DNA of 64,000 nucleotides from assembly GCA_938008165.1 (NCBI GenBank), contig CALLLP010000025.1, forward strand, positions 1 to 64,000, given 5' to 3'. Under the pieces are notes generated by a model. The model saw only the letters and a program-made list of their open reading frames with translations. It had not been told where the DNA came from and made no database searches. A program made the position numbers and the translations under genes. Of the stretch, positions 8,995 through 16,876 are shown piece after piece (within the stretch, counting starts at the first letter, position 1; each line of letters starts with the position of its first letter). This DNA comes from an uncultured Neomegalonema sp. GTDB taxonomy: Bacteria; Pseudomonadota; Alphaproteobacteria; Rhodobacterales; Rhodobacteraceae.

Positions 8995-10005
8995 CTATCG
9001 ATCCCGCTCGACGACGTAATCGACCAATCCGCACAGATCATTCCGAAGGGCCGATTCAGGGAACACGTCCAGCGCACTCTTTGCCTGCGCCCCATACCGG
9101 CGTGCATCGTCGAGCGTGCGCTCGACCGCGCGGTCGCGGCGCATCAGCGCGATGGCATGGTCGAGATCGCCTTCCTGCTGATTGTTCGATTCGATGACCC
9201 GCCGCCAGAATGCTCGCTCCTCGTCATCCCGTGCGGAGGCAAAGGCGTTGAGAACCGGGGCCGTAACCTTGCCCTCGCGGAAATCGTCGCCCGCATCCTT
9301 GCCGGTCGCTCCGGCCTCGCCCGCGTAATCGAGGGCATCGTCGGCAAGCTGAAACGCGATTCCAAGACAATCGCCATAGATGCGCAGACCTTCGACCCGA
9401 TCCGGCGAGACCCCGGCCAGCGCTCCGCTAACCTCGGTCGCGGCGGCGAACAGGGCGGCGGTCTTGGCCCGAATAACGGCAAGGTGATCGTCTTCGGTGG
9501 TGGCAAGATTGTTGGCGGTGGCAAGCTGCATCACCTCGCCCTCCGCGATGATGGCGGAAGCGGTGGAGAGAATGCGCAACACCTCGACCGACCCGGTTTC
9601 GACCATCAACTGAAACGCGCGGCTGAACAGAAAATCGCCCACGAGAATCGTTGGCTTGTTGCCCCATAGCCGATTTGCCGCCGCGCGCCCCCGGCGCGTC
9701 GCACTGCCATCGACCACATCGTCATGCAACAGGGTCGCCGTGTGAATGAACTCGACCGCCGCCGCGAGACGCACGGCATCCTCGCCCTCGTAATCGCAGA
9801 GCCGGGCGCTCGCGAGCGTCAGTAACGGGCGCACCCGCTTTCCGCCCGCTGCGATCAGATGGGCCGCAACCTTGGGGATCAAATCGGTGGATGAATTCAG
9901 CTGTTCGGTCAGGATCGAATCGACCGCGCCCATCTCCGGGCGCACGAGATCCATAATCCGGTCGAGCGGCTTCGTCTTCGGCCTTTCCGGCACCATAACG
10001 TCCAC
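8995..10005 (-). CDS. ispB: All-trans polyprenyl diphosphate synthase (ubiquinone side chain)
   Basis: 336 residues. It elongates farnesyl or geranyl diphosphate with isopentenyl diphosphate to make the long prenyl tail of ubiquinone, on the cytoplasmic side. Both aspartate-rich motifs are present: DDVVD in 'ATLLHDDVVDGSATRRGRAA' and DDALD in 'LGIAFQLADDALDYAG'. Chain length (octa- or decaprenyl) cannot be read reliably; decaprenyl is usual in alphaproteobacteria. GTG at 10005 has GAGAGGGG eight bases upstream, whereas the internal ATG at 9996 would be 17 bases away, so the GTG was kept. Confidence 0.93.
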   Translation of the reverse strand: MDVMVPERPKTKPLDRIMDLVRPEMGAVDSILTEQLNSSTDLIPKVAAHLIAAGGKRVRPLLTLASARLCDYEGEDAVRLAAAVEFIHTATLLHDDVVDGSATRRGRAAANRLWGNKPTILVGDFLFSRAFQLMVETGSVEVLRILSTASAIIAEGEVMQLATANNLATTEDDHLAVIRAKTAALFAAATEVSGALAGVSPDRVEGLRIYGDCLGIAFQLADDALDYAGEAGATGKDAGDDFREGKVTAPVLNAFASARDDEERAFWRRVIESNNQQEGDLDHAIALMRRDRAVERTLDDARRYGAQAKSALDVFPESALRNDLCGLVDYVVERDR

Positions 10006-10091
10006 TATTGCCGCCCCTCTCAGTGAAGCCCCTTTGACAAGCCCGGTAAGGCAGTCGACAGTGCTGGCTGTAACCAGCGCCAGAGGCGATC

Positions 10092-10313
10092 ATGCACGAA
10101 CTGCTGAAAACAACTGACCCCACAACCGTCAGCGCCGCCACGGCATATCTCAAGGCCGAAGGTATAGAGGCGTTCGTTTTCGACGTCCATATGAGCGTTT
10201 TGGAAGGAAGCATCGGCATTTTTCCCCGACGCCTGATGGTGCGCGAAGAAGATGCACGCAGGGCGCGCGACTTGATGGCCCTTCTGGAGATCGAAACCGT
10301 CGAGGAGGAGTGA
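10092..10313 (+). CDS. DUF2007 protein
   Basis: 73 residues of the DUF2007 family (putative signal-transducing protein, PF09413), recognised from 'DPTTVSAATAYLKAEGIEAF' and the overall length. Biochemical role unknown. It is divergent from ispB and overlaps the following trmN6-like gene by 4 bp (GTGA). Confidence 0.8.
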   Translation: MHELLKTTDPTTVSAATAYLKAEGIEAFVFDVHMSVLEGSIGIFPRRLMVREEDARRARDLMALLEIETVEEE

Positions 10314-11080
10314 TACAAAATCTCACATTCTCGATTGAAAGCCTTGATTCACATGAGTTCCTTGGCGGTCGATTGTCGGTTATGCAGCCGCGCAAAGGGT
10401 ATCGATCCGGGGCCGATACGGTGCTGCTGGCGGCGGCTTGTCCGGCAAAACCCGGACAGAGCGTGCTCGATCTGGGTTGCGGGGCCGGGGTCGCGGCATT
10501 CTGTCTCGCCGCGCGTGTGGAAAGGCTGACGCTGCACGGAATCGATATTCAGCCCGCCTATGCCGATCTTGCGCGCCGCAATGCGTCGGCTCTGGGGATG
10601 GCGATGACGGTACATGACGGCGATGTGGCGGCGGTTCCGGCATCGCTGCGGACGATCAGTGTCGATCAGGTCATCGCGAATCCCCCCTATTTCGAGACAG
10701 GCGCGAGCACGGCCCCGGATGATTCCGGCAAGGATCGGGCCTTTCGCGCGGATGCGCCGGTCGGGCCGTGGGTCGATACGGCGCTGCGGCGGCTAAAGCC
10801 CGGTGGTTGGCTGACCATGGTGCACCGGACCGAGCGACTGCCCGCCCTCCTCGCCGCTCTGGAAGGGCGCGCGGGGGCCATCGCCGTGTTGCCCCTTGCC
10901 GCCCGTGCCGGAAGTGTCGCCGACCGCATCATCCTGCGCGCCCGCAAAGGGGCCGCCGCCCCCCTGACACTGCATACGCCGTTCGTGATGCATGGTGTCG
11001 GGCACCACGGGGACAGCGGCGATCCGTTTTCCGAGCGTGCCGAAGGGGTGTTGCGTGGAGGCGAGGCGCTGAAATTCTAG
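10310..11080 (+). CDS. trmN6: tRNA1(Val) (adenine(37)-N6)-methyltransferase-like protein
   Basis: 256 residues with the SAM-binding motif 'VLDLGCGAGVAAFCLAARV' near 52-70 and the N6-adenine methyltransferase motif NPPYF ('QVIANPPYFETG'). The N-terminal 'LGGRLSVMQPRKGYRSGADTVLLA' is typical of the TrmN6/YfiC group. GTG 10310 overlaps the DUF2007 stop, and a GAGGAGGA sequence abuts it with no spacing, so translation probably depends on coupling. The conserved N-terminus lies upstream of the first internal ATG (10382), which argues against a shorter start. Confidence 0.85.
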   Translation: MIQNLTFSIESLDSHEFLGGRLSVMQPRKGYRSGADTVLLAAACPAKPGQSVLDLGCGAGVAAFCLAARVERLTLHGIDIQPAYADLARRNASALGMAMTVHDGDVAAVPASLRTISVDQVIANPPYFETGASTAPDDSGKDRAFRADAPVGPWVDTALRRLKPGGWLTMVHRTERLPALLAALEGRAGAIAVLPLAARAGSVADRIILRARKGAAAPLTLHTPFVMHGVGHHGDSGDPFSERAEGVLRGGEALKF

Positions 11081-11139
11081 AGCGATTTCAAGAGTAGCGG
11101 GATCATTGCCGAAGACGGCCATCACGCTCCGTGGTCATT

Positions 11140-11964
11140 CTAGAGGGATGCGGGGGATGATTTTGCCAAGGCATCAAAGCGCATCAATGTCTCAAGAACA
11201 TCGCGCATCTCGTTGAGAGGGATCATGTTAGGGCCATCGGATGGAGCATTGTCCGGGTCTTGATGCGCCTCGATGAACACCGCCGCGATTCCCAGCGATA
11301 CGGCACAGCGCGCCAGCAGCGGGGCCATGCGTCGGTCCCCGCCCGATGCGCCGCCGAGGCCGCCCGGCTGTTGCACCGAATGAGTCGCATCGAAGACGAC
11401 GGGGCAGGCGCATTGCTCCTTCATCGTTGGAATCGAGCGCATATCTGCGACCAGCGTATTATAGCCAAAGCTGACCCCCCGCTCGGTCGCCCAAACATTC
11501 GGATTGCCCGCTTCGCGCACCTTGGTCACGACGTTTTTCATGTCCCACGGGGCGAGGAACTGGCCTTTTTTGACATTGACCACCTTGCCCGTCTTGGCGG
11601 CGGCGACGAGCAGGTCGGTCTGGCGGCAGAGAAAGGCGGGGATTTGCAGCACATCCACCACCTCCGCCACCGGCGCGCAATGCTCGATTTCATGCACATC
11701 GGTCAGGCAAGGCAGGCCCAGCGTCTCCCGGATTTCGGCGAAGACGGGCAGTGCCCCTTCCAGCCCGATCCCGCGTTTTCCGGTGATGGAGGTACGGTTC
11801 GCTTTGTCGTAACTCGCCTTGAAGATCAAAGGGATGCCGAGATCGGTACAGATATCCTTGAGGCTGGACGCCATCATCATCGCATGATCGCGCGTCTCCA
11901 TCTGACAGGGACCGGCGATCAGGGTCAGCGGGGCGTCGTTGGCAATGGGGGGCAGCATGGCCAT
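11140..11964 (-). CDS. kdsA: 3-deoxy-8-phosphooctulonate (KDO-8-P) synthase
   Basis: 274 residues. It condenses phosphoenolpyruvate with D-arabinose 5-phosphate to KDO-8-phosphate, the precursor of the lipopolysaccharide inner core, in the cytoplasm. Key segments: 'LIAGPCQMETRDHA', 'FKASYDKANRTSI', 'NVKKGQFLAPWDMKNV' and 'VVFDATHSVQQPGG'. Cys20 in AGPC marks the metal-dependent class; E. coli-type enzymes have Asn there. It is the last gene of a minus-strand group after the DDAH gene, 39 bp downstream of it. Confidence 0.96.
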   Translation of the reverse strand: MAMLPPIANDAPLTLIAGPCQMETRDHAMMMASSLKDICTDLGIPLIFKASYDKANRTSITGKRGIGLEGALPVFAEIRETLGLPCLTDVHEIEHCAPVAEVVDVLQIPAFLCRQTDLLVAAAKTGKVVNVKKGQFLAPWDMKNVVTKVREAGNPNVWATERGVSFGYNTLVADMRSIPTMKEQCACPVVFDATHSVQQPGGLGGASGGDRRMAPLLARCAVSLGIAAVFIEAHQDPDNAPSDGPNMIPLNEMRDVLETLMRFDALAKSSPASL

Positions 11965-12003
11965 CTCCTCATAAGGGTATTAGAAAAGGGCCATAACCTG
12001 TTA

Positions 12004-12786
12004 TCAGGACGGCGTAAACCGTAGCGATAGACAGGACATGCCGCCATCGATCAGCGCCGCTTGATCATTCGGCAATTCCACGAGATCGTAGCCTGCTTCG
12101 CGCAACCGGGTCGCCGTTTTCGGATACCCCGCCGGGAACAGCACGACATCGTTAAAGCGGACGCAATTGGCGCAGGCTTCCTCTCCTGCCACAACTTCGA
12201 TCACGCGATAGCCTTCGAAGCACCCCGATGCGGTCAGGCGCGCGGTGGCCAGCACCGTCTCGCCATCGAGTAACCCGCAATCGGTCTTGAAATGCAGCAC
12301 ATCCGGCGGTGTGACGAGTACGCGCACCGAATGCCCCCATGGCTCGACAACCGCGCGCAGGGCCGCGACCCCGGCGGCATCGGTGCGGGCGGACAGGCCG
12401 ACGAGGATGTCGCGATCCGTCACAAGAATATCGCCGCCTTCGATAAAGCCCTCCGCGATGCGCGCGACCCGGCCATAAAGCGCGTCCAGGGTCGGGGCCA
12501 TTGCCGCCGCTTCGCCTAGGCGCGAGGGCGCACCGGGGCGCAGGATGACGGCCCCTTCGGGCAGGCATAGCGCGGCATCCTCGACAAACACGGAATCCGG
12601 AAAATCCTCCAGCGCGGGCAGGGCGACGATGCTGGCCCCTGCCGCCCGCAGCGCCTGCATATATGCCGCGTGATCCGCCCTGAACTGTGCGGCATCCGGG
12701 GTGCCGGTATCGACGGCGCGCAGGCCCTGCGTCACGCTGGCGGCGGGCGCGCGCAGGATGGCGTGGGTAAAGCGGGTCGCGCTCAT
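12004..12786 (-). CDS. ddaH: Dimethylarginine dimethylaminohydrolase-type amidinotransferase
   Basis: 260 residues of the guanidine-modifying (pentein) superfamily. Catalytic features are intact: EGGD at about 115-118, His165 in LHFKTDCG, and the nucleophile Cys252 in 'LIDGGMSCLSLRF'. This pattern fits DDAH, which hydrolyses methylated arginines to citrulline and methylamines; a close alternative is a related arginine or ornithine pentein. ATG 12786 shares an ATGA overlap with the stop of the small membrane gene upstream, so it was chosen over ATG 12813. Confidence 0.85.
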   Translation of the reverse strand: MSATRFTHAILRAPAASVTQGLRAVDTGTPDAAQFRADHAAYMQALRAAGASIVALPALEDFPDSVFVEDAALCLPEGAVILRPGAPSRLGEAAAMAPTLDALYGRVARIAEGFIEGGDILVTDRDILVGLSARTDAAGVAALRAVVEPWGHSVRVLVTPPDVLHFKTDCGLLDGETVLATARLTASGCFEGYRVIEVVAGEEACANCVRFNDVVLFPAGYPKTATRLREAGYDLVELPNDQAALIDGGMSCLSLRFTPS

Positions 12787-13025
12787 GGTTTTGCCTTTAG
12801 GATGCCTTGCCAAATCCGCGCGCCGAACAGCTTGGGAAAGCCCCAGAAATACAAGACGATCAGGACAATCGCCAGCAAGGCCGGAAATCCGGCCAGTTGA
12901 AACCCGCCTTCGGTCAACCCGCCGCTCAGCGCCGCGACGGCATAGCCGATCCCGAAGAAGGCCGTAATAAAATCGAGAATCGCCGCTAGTACGATCCGTC
13001 CTGTTGACACCTGCCCATCCGCCAT
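12783..13025 (-). CDS. Small membrane protein
   Basis: 80 residues with two strong hydrophobic segments (about 12-35 and 43-63) and a basic C-terminus. The beginning (GRIVLAAILDFITAFFGIGY) resembles the first helix of RDD-type membrane proteins, but the rest is too short to assign. It overlaps the DDAH start by 4 bp and is the first gene of the group with DDAH and kdsA. Confidence 0.7.
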   Translation of the reverse strand: MADGQVSTGRIVLAAILDFITAFFGIGYAVAALSGGLTEGGFQLAGFPALLAIVLIVLYFWGFPKLFGARIWQGILKAKP

Positions 13026-13186
13026 GATCGCCGCCTTTCCCCTGAACCCGCTAGGCCATAGCGCAATGGATCGAGGCGCGCAAACGGGTGTTGCGGGGGC
13101 GGGCGTCTCTCCGGCGCGTTACGGTGGTTTCGGGTACATGATGGCCGCGACAGAGGGGCGCAAGCGCTTCCCATGCCATTTCGCGC

Positions 13187-13215
13187 TTGACCGCCCCCCG
13201 GCCACTCGCTAGCAA
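13187..13215 (+). promoter_or_regulatory. Probable ilv promoter
   Basis: TTGACC (13187-13192), a 17-bp spacer, then TAGCAA (13210-13215). This would start transcription near 13222, some 20 bases ahead of the leader peptide. The -35 is good and the -10 weak. Confidence 0.5.
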
Positions 13216-13242
13216 ATCAAGCAGACTTGAAAAGGTAAAGAC

Positions 13243-13290
13243 ATGACGATTCTTGTGGTATCGCTGCGCATCGTGATCGGGACGGTATAA
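13243..13290 (+). CDS. ilv operon leader peptide
   Basis: A 15-codon reading frame, MTILVVSLRIVIGTV, with AAAGG seven bases upstream of its ATG. Nine of the 15 residues are isoleucine, leucine or valine, the end products of the pathway encoded downstream. Its stop lies 28 bases before the terminator stem. This is the standard design of an amino-acid attenuation leader: ribosome stalling at Ile/Leu/Val codons would report shortage of these amino acids. Confidence 0.88.
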   Translation: MTILVVSLRIVIGTV

Positions 13291-13339
13291 CCGCTCCGCC
13301 GACGATGCGCGTGTCAGAGGCCCAGCGGGGCCTTTTTTT
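13266..13339 (+). promoter_or_regulatory. Transcription attenuator of ilvBN
   Basis: Two mutually related structures are visible. GCGCATCGT inside the leader peptide (13266-13274) is perfectly complementary to 13302-13310, giving the 1:2 hairpin expected when the ribosome does not stall. Further down, 13318-13323 pairs with 13328-13333 (loop AGCG) and runs into T7 (13333-13339), an intrinsic terminator. The exact antiterminator pairing was not worked out. ilvB starts 53 bp after the T run. Confidence 0.82.
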
Positions 13340-13392
13340 ATGTCCGAAACCTGCCCCGACAATCCGTCAAGACCAATAAGAGGAACAGACCG

Positions 13393-15177
13393 ATGCCCAG
13401 CAACCCGAAATCCAGCACCATGACCGGCGCAGAGATCGTCATCAAATCGTTGATCGATCAGGGCGTAGAAGTGGTATTCGGCTATCCGGGCGGAGCGGTC
13501 CTTCCGATCTATGACGAATTGTTCAAGCAGAACAAGATCGAGCATGTCCTCGTTCGCCACGAGCAGGGCGCGGCCCATGCCGCCGAAGGCTATGCCCGCT
13601 CGACCGGCAAGCCCGGTGTCGTTCTCGTCACCTCCGGCCCCGGCGCGACCAATGCGGTTACGGGATTGCAGGATGCGCTGATGGATTCGATCCCGCTCAT
13701 CTGCCTGACCGGGCAGGTTCCGACCTTCATGATCGGCAATGACGCGTTTCAGGAAGCCGATACCATCGGCATCACCCGTCCCTGCACCAAGCATAACTGG
13801 CTGGTGAAGGACACCGACGATCTGGCTGAAACGATGCATCAGGCGTTTTACGTCGCCACATCTGGCCGCCCCGGCCCAGTTCTGATCGATATTCCGAAAG
13901 ACGTTCAATTCGCATCGGGTACTTATATCGGCCCGCGCAATATCAAGCCGAGCGCCTATCAGCCCAAGCTCAAGGGCGATACGGCGGCGATTCAGGCGGC
14001 GGTCGAGTTGATGGAAGGGGCCAAGCGCCCGTTGTTCTACACGGGCGGCGGCGTCATCAATTCCGGTCCCCATGCCTCGCAATTGCTGCGCGATCTGGTT
14101 GAGGCGACGGGTTTTCCGATCACCTCCACGCTGATGGGTCTGGGGTCTTATCCGGCATCGGGTGACAAATGGCTCGGTATGCTGGGGATGCACGGGTCGT
14201 ATGAGGCGAACTGGGCGATGCATGATTGTGATGTCATGATCTGCGTCGGCGCGCGTTTTGACGACCGTATCACCGGACGGCTCGACGCCTTTGCGCCGAA
14301 ATCAAAGAAGATTCATATCGATATCGACCCGTCGTCGATCAACAAGAACGTTCGCGCCGATGTTCCCATCGTCGGCGATGTCGGCCATGTGCTCGAAGAC
14401 ATGACCCGCATCTTCCGCTCGCGCGGGGCCAAGACCAACAAGGCCGGTGTCGCGAAATGGTGGGAGAAGATCGACGAATGGCGGGCGGTCAAATGCTTCG
14501 ACTATGAAGGCTCCGATACGCTCATCAAGCCGCAATTCGCAGTCGAGCGTCTGGCCGAAGCGATGAAGAAGCATGGCGATTACTACGTCACCACCGAAGT
14601 CGGCCAGCATCAGATGTGGGCGGCGCAATATATCCCCTTCGACTCTCCGAACCGTTGGATGACCTCCGGCGGCCTCGGCACGATGGGCTATGGCGTTCCG
14701 GCGGCGGTCGGCGTGCAGATTGCCCATCGCGACAGCCTTGTCGTCGATGTCGCGGGCGAGGCCAGCTTCATGATGACAATGCAGGAGATGAGCACCGCCG
14801 TTCAGTACAAACTGCCGATCAAGATCTTCATCCTCAATAACGAACGCCTCGGCATGGTGCGCCAGTGGCAGCAATTGCTGCATGGCGAACGCTATTCCAG
14901 CAGCTATTCCGAAGCTTTGCCCGATTTTGTGAAGATGGCGGAGGCATTCGGCTGCAAGGGCATCAAATGTGAAAAGCCCGACACGCTGGACGATGCCATC
15001 GCCGAAATGATCGCCTATGACGGCCCTGTCATCTTCGATTGTCTGGTCGAGAAACACGAAAACTGCTTCCCGATGATTCCAAGTGGTAAGGCCCATAACG
15101 AGATGTTGCTGGGCAGCCGTGCGGGCGCGGGTGACATTTCGCAGGCCATCGAAAGCGATGGCGCGGTGCTCGTATGA
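13393..15177 (+). CDS. ilvB: Acetolactate synthase large (catalytic) subunit
   Basis: 594 residues. Condenses two pyruvates, or pyruvate and 2-oxobutyrate, with thiamine diphosphate in the first common step of valine, leucine and isoleucine synthesis. The ThDP-activating Glu57 is in 'VRHEQGAAHAAEGYA', and the C-terminal cofactor region is 'VDVAGEASFMMTMQEM' to 'LNNERLGMVRQWQQ'. The usual GDG/GDA metal motif reads GEA here, a variant I believe common in this bacterial group. The start has AGAGGAAC upstream. The stop overlaps the next gene (ATGA). Confidence 0.97.
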   Translation: MPSNPKSSTMTGAEIVIKSLIDQGVEVVFGYPGGAVLPIYDELFKQNKIEHVLVRHEQGAAHAAEGYARSTGKPGVVLVTSGPGATNAVTGLQDALMDSIPLICLTGQVPTFMIGNDAFQEADTIGITRPCTKHNWLVKDTDDLAETMHQAFYVATSGRPGPVLIDIPKDVQFASGTYIGPRNIKPSAYQPKLKGDTAAIQAAVELMEGAKRPLFYTGGGVINSGPHASQLLRDLVEATGFPITSTLMGLGSYPASGDKWLGMLGMHGSYEANWAMHDCDVMICVGARFDDRITGRLDAFAPKSKKIHIDIDPSSINKNVRADVPIVGDVGHVLEDMTRIFRSRGAKTNKAGVAKWWEKIDEWRAVKCFDYEGSDTLIKPQFAVERLAEAMKKHGDYYVTTEVGQHQMWAAQYIPFDSPNRWMTSGGLGTMGYGVPAAVGVQIAHRDSLVVDVAGEASFMMTMQEMSTAVQYKLPIKIFILNNERLGMVRQWQQLLHGERYSSSYSEALPDFVKMAEAFGCKGIKCEKPDTLDDAIAEMIAYDGPVIFDCLVEKHENCFPMIPSGKAHNEMLLGSRAGAGDISQAIESDGAVLV

Positions 15178-15830
15178 GGGCGCTTGTCACAGCGCTTGTG
15201 CTCTGCCTCGCCAATACGGGGCAGGGCGTCGCGCAAAACGCGGATCAAGCGACGCTCCTGCTCGTGCGCGCGGGTGAGCCGGGTCTGGCCCGCGATCTGA
15301 CCGCCTTCGAATCCCTTGTCGGCGGCGAGACGATTGAGACCGCGACCGATTTTGGATTTTTGCAGAAATCGGAAGACGGATACGCCATTCTCGGCGTGCG
15401 TACCCGCATCGGCGCGAACGGTCTGGAGGCCATGCGTTGCGAGGGCGGGTTGGCCCCGGCCACGCTCGACGGCTTGTTTGAGGGCGCTTATGCCTGCGAG
15501 GGCGAGATTCCGGTGCCGGTGTCGTATCAGCCCGAAAGCGGCAAACTGTTGCCGAACCTGATCGATCCCAATGGCGTATGGGAGGAGGAGGCGTTCTTCG
15601 TTTCCGCCCTTATGTCGATCAAGATCACCCCGGCCATTCCCATCAGCGCCCCCGCCGCGTCCCTCGTACCGCTGGTCGAGACCGTGCCCGATACGCTGGG
15701 CGGTTTGACGGGCCGTGTGGCCCCGCCGCATGTGCAGGCCTCCGGCGTTTGCGGCGAGAATGTCGCCGTTTTCTTTCCGCTGGCCGGGATGCCCGCCTGT
15801 GCGGATGCATCCCTTTTCGAGCAGGAGTAA
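15174..15830 (+). CDS. Hypothetical secreted protein inside the ilv operon
   Basis: 218 residues with a signal peptide (about 1-21, ending GVAQ-like before NADQ), so exported. Four cysteines in the mature part (two around 'MRCEGG' and 'YACEGE', two near the C-terminus in 'GVCGEN' and 'MPACAD') may form disulfides. No enzyme motif was recognised. It overlaps the ilvB stop by 4 bp and ends 6 bp before ilvN, so it is co-translated with acetolactate synthase although its product leaves the cytoplasm. It may belong to a lineage-specific DUF family; I am not certain which. Confidence 0.75.
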   Translation: MRALVTALVLCLANTGQGVAQNADQATLLLVRAGEPGLARDLTAFESLVGGETIETATDFGFLQKSEDGYAILGVRTRIGANGLEAMRCEGGLAPATLDGLFEGAYACEGEIPVPVSYQPESGKLLPNLIDPNGVWEEEAFFVSALMSIKITPAIPISAPAASLVPLVETVPDTLGGLTGRVAPPHVQASGVCGENVAVFFPLAGMPACADASLFEQE

Positions 15831-15836
15831 TTGGCC

Positions 15837-16397
15837 ATGGATCTCAAACGCGGAAGCTCCAGCCGCAGCGCCTATCACTTGCGCCCGGCCCTCAAGGAAG
15901 GCGAGGAGCGGCGGACGCTCTCGGTGCTGGTGGATAACGAATCCGGGGTTCTTGCCCGCGTGATCGGCCTGTTTTCTGGGCGCGGCTATAACATCGAAAG
16001 CCTGACGGTCGCCGAAACCGATCATACCGGCCACCGCTCGCGCATTACGGTCGTGACCACGGGAACGCCGATGGTGCTGGAGCAGATAAAGGCGCAGCTC
16101 GACCGCATGGTTCCCGTGCATCGCGTGCGCGATCTGACCAGCGAAGGGCCAAGCGTCGAGCGCGAATTGGCGCTCGTGAAGGTCGCCAATACCGGCGATC
16201 ACCGGGTCGAATCGCTGCGGGTGAAGGATGCGTTCCGGGCCAGCGTTGTGGATGCGTCGCTGGAAAGTTTTGTCTTCGAAGTGACCGGATCGCCCGAAAA
16301 AATCGATGCCTTCGTCGATCTCATGCGCCCGCTCGGCTTGGTCGATGTCTCACGAACCGGCGTCGCCGCGATCAGCCGTGGCCCGGACGGCATGTGA
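15837..16397 (+). CDS. ilvN: Acetolactate synthase small (regulatory) subunit
   Basis: 186 residues. The N-terminal ACT domain begins at 'RRTLSVLVDNESGVLARVIGLFSGRGYNIESL', which binds valine for feedback inhibition in this family; a second regulatory domain follows. The ATG at 15837 has GCAGGAG nine bases upstream; an in-frame TTG at 15831 is less likely. The gene closes the ilv operon. The symbols ilvI/ilvH would serve equally well for this pair. Confidence 0.95.
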   Translation: MDLKRGSSSRSAYHLRPALKEGEERRTLSVLVDNESGVLARVIGLFSGRGYNIESLTVAETDHTGHRSRITVVTTGTPMVLEQIKAQLDRMVPVHRVRDLTSEGPSVERELALVKVANTGDHRVESLRVKDAFRASVVDASLESFVFEVTGSPEKIDAFVDLMRPLGLVDVSRTGVAAISRGPDGM

Positions 16398-16452
16398 CAT
16401 GCGCACCCTCGCTTCCACACCGGACTTGATTCGTGCGCTGCGGGAGCGGGGA

Positions 16453-16479
16453 AAGACCCCGCAACCCGTGCGGGGCCTT
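16453..16479. terminator. Bidirectional hairpin between ilvN and trxA
   Basis: Seven perfect G-C-rich pairs (16457-16463 / 16469-16475), extended by an AAG/CTT pairing after one mismatch, with a 5-nt loop. Tracts of U are short on both strands, so it may be a weak terminator for the two convergent genes. Confidence 0.55.
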
Positions 16480-16488
16480 GTCATCGGC

Positions 16489-16809
16489 CTATGAGTTTTC
16501 GTTGATCCATTCAACGATGCGGCCTTTGGGCAGGGCGCCCGTGCGCGAATCGATCAGTTCGCCATTCTTGAACATCATGAGGGTCGGAATCCCGCGAACA
16601 CCGTATTGCGAGGGCGTGTTGGGGCTGTCGTCGATATTGACTTTCGCAATGGTCACGCGCTCGCCCATTTCGCTGTCGATTTCCTCAAGCGCCGGGGCGA
16701 TTTGCTTGCAGGGGCCGCACCATTCGGCCCAGAAATCCACAACGACGGGTTTGTCGGATTTGAGGACATCGGCCTCGAAACTCGCGTCTGATACCTCTTT
16801 GAGGGCCAT
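16489..16809 (-). CDS. trxA: Thioredoxin
   Basis: 106 residues with the active site W30-C-G-P-C34 and the cis-proline segment 'VRGIPTLMMFKNGE'. It is the general cytoplasmic disulfide reductant, recycled by thioredoxin reductase. It is transcribed after addA with a 67-bp gap. Confidence 0.97.
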   Translation of the reverse strand: MALKEVSDASFEADVLKSDKPVVVDFWAEWCGPCKQIAPALEEIDSEMGERVTIAKVNIDDSPNTPSQYGVRGIPTLMMFKNGELIDSRTGALPKGRIVEWINENS

Positions 16810-16876
16810 CAGTGTTCTCCATGCTGGGGCCGGTAGTGGCCATGAAACGCGAAGCTAGGGACAGGGCCGCAGAAAA

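Noticed and set aside
8733-9107. 124-residue minus-strand open frame between the PAS gene and ispB
   Set aside because: It overlaps the 3' end of ispB, has no ribosome binding site and no recognisable family; kept only as a note on the gap.
13026-13242. tRNA or sRNA gene upstream of the ilv leader
   Set aside because: No cloverleaf or terminator-bounded structure could be traced by eye.
16400-16494. 31-codon open frame after ilvN
   Set aside because: It runs through the hairpin between ilvN and trxA, lacks a ribosome binding site and has no known counterpart.
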